Source: CALABS01 sp050260775 | Lineage (GTDB): Bacteria; Pseudomonadota; Alphaproteobacteria; Rhodospirillales; Magnetospirillaceae | Assembly: GCA_050260775.1 (NCBI GenBank) | Contig: JBLNCP010000036.1 | Coordinates: forward strand, 62,001-126,000 | DNA: 64,000 nt | Direction of reading: 5' to 3' | Part shown: piece by piece, positions 17,682 to 24,506 of the stretch | Position numbering within the stretch: position 1 is the stretch's first letter | How the letters are laid out: every line of letters begins with the position of its first letter | Program-made: the position numbers and the translations under genes | The notes under the pieces: model-generated | Databases searched by the model: none | What the model was told of the DNA's origin: nothing | The model's input: the letters and a program-made list of their open reading frames with translations, nothing else

Positions 17682-17783
17682 CGGTCGGCTGGAAAGCCCT
17701 GGGGGATTCCCTAGGATGACGTAGGTGATTTTGAGGTTTAGGATCGTTCCCGTTCGCACGACCTAGGGGGGGAGAAGGTCGCG

Positions 17784-18500
17784 ATGGGGGTGTTGACCGA
17801 ACACGCGAACGCCATTCTGTGGGCCGAGGATCTACCCTCGGCTCGCGCGGCGTTCCGCCGCGGCGTGACCGCCGCAGGGGTGGAGATGTACGCCTACGGC
17901 AATTTCCGGCGAGGCGTCGAACTGGGGTACGTGGACACCACCTATCCGGCGGCGTGGGTGGACCGCTATCTCAGCAACAATTACCAACTGATCGACCCAG
18001 TGGTGATCGAGAGCCGGCGCACCCACCTGCCCTTCGCCTGGCGGTACGCGCTCCAACGCGCAGGCGGCCTGACGCCCGAGCAGCAGGGGCTGTTCGGCGA
18101 GGCGGCCGAGCACGGCATCCGCGACGGCTACACCATCCCCTTCCACAGCATCGCCGGCTGCAGCGCCACCATGAGCTTCGCCTTCGGATCGACCGAGCGG
18201 ATGCGGGAGGTGGTGGGCGGCTCCAGCAAGCTGCGACTGCTGGCCATCTATTATCACAACGCGGTGGAGCGCCTGCTGGCGACCGGGCTCGCCGACGAGA
18301 TGCTGTCCTCGGTCGAGCGGCAATGCCTGTCGTTTGCCGCCGAGGGGCAGACCCTGTGGCAGATCTCGGCCTCGACCCGCCGCCCGGAATCGGACGTCGC
18401 CCAGGCGTTGCGCAATGCGCGCGAGAAGCTGGGGGCCACCACCACCGCCCAGGCGGCGTCGAAAGCCCGCGACATGGGACTGCTCGCCGCCGCGGAATAG
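17784..18500 (+). CDS. LuxR-family regulator with autoinducer-binding domain
   Basis: A 238-residue regulator. The N-terminal ~165 residues match the acyl-homoserine-lactone binding domain: the W-x3-Y pattern in AAWVDRYLSNNYQLIDP, the DP pair, PFAW and the conserved Gly in HGIRDGYTIPFH. The C-terminal ~65 residues form a LuxR helix-turn-helix (SSVERQCLSFAAEGQTL, SDVAQALRNAREKLG). No luxI-type synthase is in the window, so it is a LuxR solo here. The start at 17784 follows GGGGGGAGAAGG. The neighbouring aldolase gene is convergent, 14 bases away. Confidence 0.88.
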   Translation: MGVLTEHANAILWAEDLPSARAAFRRGVTAAGVEMYAYGNFRRGVELGYVDTTYPAAWVDRYLSNNYQLIDPVVIESRRTHLPFAWRYALQRAGGLTPEQQGLFGEAAEHGIRDGYTIPFHSIAGCSATMSFAFGSTERMREVVGGSSKLRLLAIYYHNAVERLLATGLADEMLSSVERQCLSFAAEGQTLWQISASTRRPESDVAQALRNAREKLGATTTAQAASKARDMGLLAAAE

Positions 18501-18514
18501 TCAGCCGACGATAA

Positions 18515-19429
18515 TCACCCGACCGGGAAGCCGGCGTCGGCGAGCCGGCGCAGCATCAAGGCCTCGTCCTCGCGCGACAGGTCGATCAGCGGCGGACGCG
18601 TCAGGCGCCACAGGTCGTCACCGCTGGCCAAGGCCACCAGGGCCTTGACGGCGGGGATCAGCGGGACGTCGCGCAGCGCCTGGCGGAACGCCGCGATGGC
18701 GTCCTGCAGGATGTCGGCACTGTCGTCCTGCCAGTTGCGGCACAGTTCGACCATGACGGCACCGTTGACGTTGGCATTGGTGTTGATGGTGCCGGCGCCG
18801 CCGGCCCGCAGCACCTTCAGCAAATGCGCCTCGGAGCCGCTGAACACGTCGAGCTTGGGAAAGGCGTGGCACAGCCCCTCGGTATGGGCGAGATCGCCCG
18901 AGCTGTCCTTGATGCCCACGATGGTCCCCGGATAGGCGGCGGCGAGACGCCCGATCAGCGCATGCGACAGGGGCACCTGCGCATGGCGGGGGAAGTGATA
19001 AAGGTAGACCTTGAGCCGCGCATCGCCGACCCGCTCGATCGCCTCGGCATAGGCCCGGAACAGCCCGTCATCGGACACGCCCTTGAAATAGAACGGCGGC
19101 AGCATGAGCACGCCGGCGCAGCCGAGCTTGGCGGCATGGGCCGACAGGCGCACGGTATCGGTGAGCGCGGTACAGCCGGTGCCGGGCATGACGCGGTCCA
19201 TGGGCAGGCCGGCCGAGACCAGGGCGTCGAGCAGCTTGATGCGCTCGTCCACCGACAGCGACGGGCCTTCACCGGTCGTCCCGAACGGCGCCAGCCCGAT
19301 GCCCAGGCCGTTGAGAACCCGGCAGAAACCCACGAAGCGGACGGGATCGGGCGCCAGGTTGGCGCCATACGGCGTCAGCACCGGGGCGATCACCCCCCGC
19401 ATACGTTGGTCGCTGGCCTTGCCGGTCAT
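18515..19429 (-). CDS. Dihydrodipicolinate synthase/N-acetylneuraminate lyase family aldolase
   Basis: A 304-residue class I aldolase of the DapA family. Visible are GTTGEG (substrate-binding motif), the catalytic Tyr in LYHFP and the Schiff-base Lys in GIKDSSGD. The family splits pyruvate-containing sugar acids or condenses pyruvate with aldehydes. The YHFP variant and position next to a glycerate kinase suggest a catabolic 2-keto-3-deoxy acid aldolase rather than lysine synthesis, which is an inference. Starts at ATG 19429, divergent from the glycerate kinase with 160 bases between. Confidence 0.82.
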   Translation of the reverse strand: MTGKASDQRMRGVIAPVLTPYGANLAPDPVRFVGFCRVLNGLGIGLAPFGTTGEGPSLSVDERIKLLDALVSAGLPMDRVMPGTGCTALTDTVRLSAHAAKLGCAGVLMLPPFYFKGVSDDGLFRAYAEAIERVGDARLKVYLYHFPRHAQVPLSHALIGRLAAAYPGTIVGIKDSSGDLAHTEGLCHAFPKLDVFSGSEAHLLKVLRAGGAGTINTNANVNGAVMVELCRNWQDDSADILQDAIAAFRQALRDVPLIPAVKALVALASGDDLWRLTRPPLIDLSREDEALMLRRLADAGFPVG

Positions 19430-19589
19430 TGCCCTCGCCCTCTGTCGGAGTCACCATATTACAGGTACCCACCCTAGACCATCCGCTTGGCCCTGCCCAG
19501 GCTTGCGACGGGCGACCGAGCGATCTCACAAGTGGGTCCATCCGACCCAATATTTCAATACAGCGTTGAGATCATCGAGGAGGACGACA

Positions 19590-20843
19590 ATGCCGCGCCA
19601 CGTGCTCCAGCGCATGTTCGAAGCCGCGGTCGCGGCCGCGTCGCCGGACGTCTGCGTTCCAGCGCACCTGCCGTCGCGGCCGCATGGCCGGACCGTGGTG
19701 GTCGGGGCGGGCAAGGCGGCGGCGGCGATGGCGCGCGCGGTCGAGGACCACTGGAGCGGCCCGATCTCGGGCCTGGTGGTCACCCGCTACGGCCATGCGG
19801 TCCCCTGCGCCAACATCGAGGTGATCGAGGCGGCCCACCCGGTCCCCGACGAGGCCGGCCGCCGTGCCGCCGAACGCATCCTCGACCTGGTGCGGGGGCT
19901 GTCGCGCGACGATCTGGTGCTGTGCCTGGTGTCGGGCGGCGGTTCGGCCCTGCTCACCCTTCCGGCCCCCGGGATCAGCCTCGAGGACAAGCAGGCCGTC
20001 ACCGCCGCGCTGTTGATCTCGGGGGCGACGATCCACGAGATCAACGCCGTCCGCAAGCACCTGTCGGCCATCAAGGGCGGCCGGCTGGCCGCGGCGGCTG
20101 CCCCGGCCCGCGTGCTCACCCTCGCCATCTCGGACGTGCCGGGCGACGACCTGTCGGTGATCGCATCGGGGCCCACGGTCGCCGACGCGTCGACCTTTGC
20201 CGACGCCCGTGCGGTGCTGGACAAGTACGGTATCACCCCGCCACCGGCGGTCGCCGCGCGGCTGGCCGCGGCCGCCGATGAGACCCCCAAGCCCGGGGAT
20301 GCGCGGCTTGCGCATGCCCATGCCGAGTTGGTGGCCACCGCCCAGGAATCGCTTGAAGCGGCGGCGATGGTCGCCATCGCGCATGGCTGGCTGCCGCTGG
20401 TCCTGGGAGACGCGATCGAGGGCGAGGCGCGCGAGGTGGCCCGCGTCATGGCGGGAATCGTCCGCTCGATCCGGCGCCACCACCAGCCGGTGCCGCCGCC
20501 CGCCGTCATCATCTCGGGAGGAGAGACCACCGTCAGCGTGCGCGGCCACGGCCGCGGCGGCCGCAACACCGAATTCCTGCTGGCGCTGGCGGTGGCCCTG
20601 CAGGGCGGCCAAGGCGTCCACGCCATCGCCTGCGACACCGACGGCATCGACGGATCCGAGGACAATGCCGGCGCCCGCCTCGCCCCCAATTCGTTCGAGC
20701 GGGCGGTGGCGCTGGGGCTCGATCCCAAGGCGTTGCTGGCCGACAACAACGCATTCCGCTTCTTCGAGGCGCTCGGCGACCTGGTCGACACCGGTCCGAC
20801 CTTGACGAACGTGAACGATTTCCGCGCTATCTTGGTGGAATGA
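19590..20843 (+). CDS. Glycerate 2-kinase (MOFRL family)
   Basis: A 417-residue class II glycerate kinase with N-terminal DUF4147 and C-terminal MOFRL domains. Motifs: VVGAGKAAAAMARAVE, VSGGGSALL, NAVRKHLSAIKGGRLA, SDVPGDDLSVIASGPTV, SGGETTV and RGGRNTEFLLALA, ending TNVNDFRAIL. It phosphorylates glycerate from tartronate semialdehyde or hydroxypyruvate to 2-phosphoglycerate. The ATG at 19590 follows GAGGAGGACGAC. It overlaps the AEC transporter by four bases (ATGA), so the two are co-translated; the transporter may import its substrate. Confidence 0.92.
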   Translation: MPRHVLQRMFEAAVAAASPDVCVPAHLPSRPHGRTVVVGAGKAAAAMARAVEDHWSGPISGLVVTRYGHAVPCANIEVIEAAHPVPDEAGRRAAERILDLVRGLSRDDLVLCLVSGGGSALLTLPAPGISLEDKQAVTAALLISGATIHEINAVRKHLSAIKGGRLAAAAAPARVLTLAISDVPGDDLSVIASGPTVADASTFADARAVLDKYGITPPPAVAARLAAAADETPKPGDARLAHAHAELVATAQESLEAAAMVAIAHGWLPLVLGDAIEGEAREVARVMAGIVRSIRRHHQPVPPPAVIISGGETTVSVRGHGRGGRNTEFLLALAVALQGGQGVHAIACDTDGIDGSEDNAGARLAPNSFERAVALGLDPKALLADNNAFRFFEALGDLVDTGPTLTNVNDFRAILVE

Positions 20844-21745
20844 TCCTTGCCGCCAAGCTTGTTCCCCTCGCCCTCCTCGTCGCCATCGGCTTCGTTCTCG
20901 GCCGCTTCATCAACGTCCGCAGCCAGGAGATCGGCAAGCTTGCGCTCTACGTCCTGTCGCCGGCGGTGGTGTTCAAGGGCTTCGCCGGCGCCCACCTGAC
21001 CGGGCCTCTGCTGGCACTCCCCTTCGCCGTCTTCGCGGCAGCCTCGCTGGTCGCCATGGTGGCGCTCACGGTAGCGGCGCGGCTGTGGCGCGACGGCCGC
21101 GAGCGCATCGCCGGCTTCACCGCCGCCACCGGCAACACTGGCTTCTTCGGCATCCCGGCCTGCCTCGCCCTGGTCGGACCCGAGGCGCTCCCCTACGTCG
21201 TCCTGGTGTCGTTCGGCGCCACCCTCTACGAGAACTCGGTTGGCTATTTCGTAGTCGCCCGCAGCCAAGCCACCGTCGCCGGCGCCCTGGGGCGGGTGCT
21301 GCGCTACCCCGGCCTGCACGCCTGCTGGCTGGGTCTGGCCGTCAACCTCGGCCACCTCCACCTGCCGGCCTGGCTGCCGCAGACCGTCGACCTGCTGGCG
21401 GGCGGGTTCTCGGCCGTGGGCATGATGATCGTCGGCCTCGGCCTGGCGCAGGTGGTCCGCCTGCGCATTGACCTGGGCTTCACCGCCTACGCCTTCCTCT
21501 GGAAGTTCCTCGCCTGGCCGGCCATCGCCATCGTCTTCATCCTGGCGGACCGGGCCTGGCTGCACACCTTCGGAGCGGTGGCGCACAAGGTGCTGCTGAT
21601 CGAGAGCCTGACCCCCATGGCCGCGGTCACCGTGGTGCACGCCACCCTGCAGAACATCCACCCCGACCGGGCGGCGGTGGCGGTGGCGGCCAGCACCCTG
21701 ATCGCGCTGGCCTGGCTACCGGTCGTCTATGGGCTGTTCGGATGA
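20840..21745 (+). CDS. AEC-family transporter (auxin efflux carrier-like permease)
   Basis: A 301-residue membrane protein with about ten hydrophobic segments in two five-helix halves, as in AEC carriers (MleP/MdcF-type transporters for malate, malonate and related acids). Characteristic is TGNTGFFGIPACLALVG in helix 4 and NSVGYFVVARS after it. Translational coupling to glycerate kinase suggests an organic or sugar-acid substrate; this is inferred from context. No signal sequence beyond the first helix. Confidence 0.87.
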   Translation: MILAAKLVPLALLVAIGFVLGRFINVRSQEIGKLALYVLSPAVVFKGFAGAHLTGPLLALPFAVFAAASLVAMVALTVAARLWRDGRERIAGFTAATGNTGFFGIPACLALVGPEALPYVVLVSFGATLYENSVGYFVVARSQATVAGALGRVLRYPGLHACWLGLAVNLGHLHLPAWLPQTVDLLAGGFSAVGMMIVGLGLAQVVRLRIDLGFTAYAFLWKFLAWPAIAIVFILADRAWLHTFGAVAHKVLLIESLTPMAAVTVVHATLQNIHPDRAAVAVAASTLIALAWLPVVYGLFG

Positions 21746-21841
21746 CCTGACCAATCGATAGAGCGTGCTATCCGCAATCGCACTCACCGAGGGCGGGGTG
21801 TGGGGCTATAACCGGAGCATGTCGCCCCGCCGGAGGCTGCC

Positions 21842-22345
21842 ATGCGCCGTCTACCGTTGCTCCTGGCACTAAGCATTCCCGCCGCCGCCCACGCCGAGAC
21901 CTATGCCTGGGATGTCGCCCCGACCGAGGGGCCGGACCGGCCGCTGGTCGTGGCCCTGGCCGTCCGCCCGATGGCGCCCGCGCAGGAACCGGCCGCCTTC
22001 GCCGAGCAGGATCGCGGCCGGGCCGGAGCCGTGCTCGACTGGTATCCCGGATTGGGCGGATTGCGCGTGACCGGCGGCTTCACGCCCCGGCCCGGCGACA
22101 CGCCCCGGCTGACCGCCTCCCAGCCCGGTCACGGCAAGCTGCTGCCCTACCTCGGCATCGGCTGGCAGGGCAGCGCCGGCCAAGTGCTCATCGGCCTCGA
22201 CCTCGGCGCGCTGTACGATGGACGCCCGGATGTGCGCCTGGGCGCAGCCCCGTCGGCGGCAATGCCCGACCTGCCGGGAGCCTTCGGCGACGGCAAGCGC
22301 GAATTCCTGCCGACCATCAGCCTGACCTTCACCATGCGGTTCTGA
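21842..22345 (+). CDS. Putative small outer-membrane or periplasmic beta protein
   Basis: A 167-residue protein with a clear signal peptide, MRRLPLLLALSIPAAAHA, cut after AHA. The mature part alternates polar and hydrophobic residues (LRVTGGFTP, LLPYLGIGWQG, QVLIGLDLGALYDG) and ends TISLTFTMRF; a terminal Phe in a beta strand is the classic signal for the outer-membrane assembly machinery. It is too short for a full porin and could be a partial barrel or a lipid-binding protein. Not recognised further. An upstream ribosome site is GGAGGCTGCC. Confidence 0.65.
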   Translation: MRRLPLLLALSIPAAAHAETYAWDVAPTEGPDRPLVVALAVRPMAPAQEPAAFAEQDRGRAGAVLDWYPGLGGLRVTGGFTPRPGDTPRLTASQPGHGKLLPYLGIGWQGSAGQVLIGLDLGALYDGRPDVRLGAAPSAAMPDLPGAFGDGKREFLPTISLTFTMRF

Positions 22346-22353
22346 GCTGACGT

Positions 22354-22382
22354 TTGACAAGGGCGCCGGCACGCTCTAACCA
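22354..22382 (+). promoter_or_regulatory. Possible promoter close to the flavoprotein gene
   Basis: TTGACA at 22354-22359 is followed after 17 bases by TAACCA at 22377-22382, a poor -10. Transcription would begin almost at the GTG start at 22391, giving little or no leader. Only the -35 match is strong. Confidence 0.3.
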
Positions 22383-22390
22383 CTGGTGCC

Positions 22391-23614
22391 GTGGTTGACC
22401 AGACTTCCCCCTTTGTCGCCGTGATCGGCGCCGGCCCGGCAGGCCTGATGGCGGCCGAGACCCTGTGCCGACAGGGGATCTCCGTCCAGGTGTTCGACGC
22501 CATGCCGTCGCCCGCACGGAAGTTCCTGCTCGCCGGCAAGGGCGGCCTCAACCTCACCCATTCCGAGCCTTTGGAGGCCTTCATCGGCCGCTACGGCGAC
22601 CGCGCCGACCGCTTCGCGCCCCTGCTCGCCGAGTTCGGTCCCGCCGGGGTGCGCGCCTGGGCCGCCGGCCTGGGGATCGAAACCTTCGTCGGTACGTCGG
22701 GGCGCATCTTCCCCACCGATTTCAAGGCCGCCCCGCTGCTGCGTGCCTGGCTGCGCCAGTTGAAGGCGGCCGGAGTCCGTCTGCATGCCCGCCATCGCTG
22801 GCTCGGCTGGGACGGGACGGGCGCCCTGCGCTTCGCCACGCCCGAGGGCGATGACGTCGTCACGCCGGCCGCCACCCTCCTGGCGCTGGGAGGCGCCAGT
22901 TGGCCGCAACTGGGCTCGGACGCCGCTTGGGTACCGCTGGTGGCTGGCCGCGGGGTGACGGTGGCGCCGCTGCGGCCGGCCAATTGCGGCTTCGACGTCG
23001 GCTGGTCCGAGCACTTCCGATCGCGGTTCGCCGGCCACCCGTTGAAGCCGGTAGTGCTGTCCTTCGGCGGGCAGGTGCGCCGGGGCGAGATCATGCTCAC
23101 CGACACCGGCATCGAGGGCGGCCTGGTCTATGCCCTGTCGGCGGCCCTGCGCGACGCCATCGAGCGGGACGGCAAGGCAGGCCCCCTGCTCGACCTGAAG
23201 CCCGACTGGGACCAGGCGCGGCTGGCGGCGGCGCTGGCGGCGCCGCGCGGCAGCCGGTCGCTGTCGACCCACCTGGAACGCACCATCGGACTGAAGGGGG
23301 CCGCCGCCGGGCTCGTGCGCGAGCTCGTCTCGCCCGAGGTGCTGGCCGACCCGCAGCGGCTGGCGGCGGCGCTCAAGGCCGTGCCGGTGCCGCTGGCGGC
23401 ACCGCGGCCGATCGCCGAGGCGATCAGCTCGGCCGGCGGCATCCCGTTCGAGGAATTGGACGATGGCTTGATGCTGCGACGCCTGCCCGGCGTGTTCGCC
23501 GCCGGCGAGATGCTGGATTGGGAAGCCCCCACCGGCGGCTACCTCCTGACCGGCTGCCTGGCGCTGGGCCGGGCGGCCGGTCAGGGCGCCGCGCGTTGGC
23601 TTAGGGCAGCTTGA
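22391..23614 (+). CDS. NAD(P)/FAD-dependent oxidoreductase, HI0933/BaiN-like (TIGR03862 type)
   Basis: A 407-residue flavoprotein. The N-terminal dinucleotide fold VIGAGPAGLMAAETL is followed by the family marker ARKFLLAGKGGLNLTHSE; TSGRIFPTDFKAAPLLR and the C-terminal second FAD contact GVFAAGEMLDWEAPTGGYLLTGCLA are also diagnostic. The family reaction is not established; relatives include bile-acid dehydrogenase BaiN-like proteins. Only a GTG start is available (22391), with no evident Shine-Dalgarno. The 3' end overlaps the convergent sulfurtransferase gene by 14 bases. Confidence 0.86.
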   Translation: MVDQTSPFVAVIGAGPAGLMAAETLCRQGISVQVFDAMPSPARKFLLAGKGGLNLTHSEPLEAFIGRYGDRADRFAPLLAEFGPAGVRAWAAGLGIETFVGTSGRIFPTDFKAAPLLRAWLRQLKAAGVRLHARHRWLGWDGTGALRFATPEGDDVVTPAATLLALGGASWPQLGSDAAWVPLVAGRGVTVAPLRPANCGFDVGWSEHFRSRFAGHPLKPVVLSFGGQVRRGEIMLTDTGIEGGLVYALSAALRDAIERDGKAGPLLDLKPDWDQARLAAALAAPRGSRSLSTHLERTIGLKGAAAGLVRELVSPEVLADPQRLAAALKAVPVPLAAPRPIAEAISSAGGIPFEELDDGLMLRRLPGVFAAGEMLDWEAPTGGYLLTGCLALGRAAGQGAARWLRAA

Positions 23615-24506
23615 CCCGCTGCTCGACCGGGCGGCCGTGGATGGTCCACTCGGTCATCGATCCGTCATAAAGACGCGCCGCCTTGTTGCCCATCAGCTCG
23701 GAAGCGACGAACCAGCCGATCGAGCCGAGATGGCCGGTGTTGCAGAACTCGATCTGCGGACGGGTCAGGGACACCTTGGCATAGGCGGCCAGCGCCTCGA
23801 TCTGCGCCTTGGTGCGGAAGGTGCCGCCGTCGACCAGCCAGGTGAAGGGCAGGTTGACGGCGCCCGGCACGGTGCCGGCCTCCTTGCTCTTCGGACTCTT
23901 GTTGATGCCGACGAAATTGTCCTCGCTGCGGCTGTCGACCAGCTCGACGCCGGACGCGGCCGCCTTGGCCACGTCGTCCTCGCTGGCCAGCAGGTCGGCG
24001 CGCGGGCGCAGGGTGAAGGTGCGGGCCTTGGCCTCGACCCGGGCGGCCTCCACCGGATTCGCCTTGTCCTTCATCCACGCCGCCATGCCGCCGTCGAGGA
24101 TCGACAGCTCGTCGTGGCCCATGACCTTGAGGGTCCAGTAGACGCGGGTGGCGTTGCCCACCTCGGCGGGAGAGCGGCCGGAATGGACGAGGACGACGTG
24201 CGTCCCGTCGCCGATGCCGAGCTCGCCCACATGGCGGGCCAGCGGGGTGAGATCGGCCGGCAGCATCTCGGGGACCTTGTCGATCTCGCGGTCGACGCGC
24301 CAGCCGCCCTTGACGTAGTCGGTGTTGACGGCGCCGGGGATGTGCCCGGCCTGGTACTCCTGCGGCGCCCGCACGTCGAGGACGACGAGGCCCTCGTGGC
24401 CGAGGTTGGCCTTGAGCCAATTCACGTCGACCAGCGGGCTTGCCGCCAGCGCCGGAAACGCGGCCACCACGGTAAACAGCGCGGCGGCGATGATACGCAT
24501 CATCAT
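23601..24506 (-). CDS. Periplasmic thiosulfate/3-mercaptopyruvate sulfurtransferase (two rhodanese domains)
   Basis: A 301-residue exported enzyme. A signal peptide covers about residues 1-21 (MMMRIIAAALFTVVAAFPALAA). Two rhodanese domains follow: the first, non-catalytic, with VVLDVRAPQEYQAGHIPGAVN; the second with the active Cys in FCNTGHLGS. It transfers sulfane sulfur, for instance from thiosulfate to cyanide or a protein thiol. The ATG at 24506 shares one base with the stop of the upstream MBL-CNB-hemerythrin gene (TGATG) and has GAGGAG upstream, so the two form one translationally coupled operon. Confidence 0.9.
   Translation of the reverse strand: MMMRIIAAALFTVVAAFPALAASPLVDVNWLKANLGHEGLVVLDVRAPQEYQAGHIPGAVNTDYVKGGWRVDREIDKVPEMLPADLTPLARHVGELGIGDGTHVVLVHSGRSPAEVGNATRVYWTLKVMGHDELSILDGGMAAWMKDKANPVEAARVEAKARTFTLRPRADLLASEDDVAKAAASGVELVDSRSEDNFVGINKSPKSKEAGTVPGAVNLPFTWLVDGGTFRTKAQIEALAAYAKVSLTRPQIEFCNTGHLGSIGWFVASELMGNKAARLYDGSMTEWTIHGRPVEQRVKLP

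Noticed and set aside
17735..17765. Resemblance to a lux box before the LuxR gene
   Set aside because: TAGGATCGT matches the centre of the classical lux box but the flanking arms are not inverted repeats.
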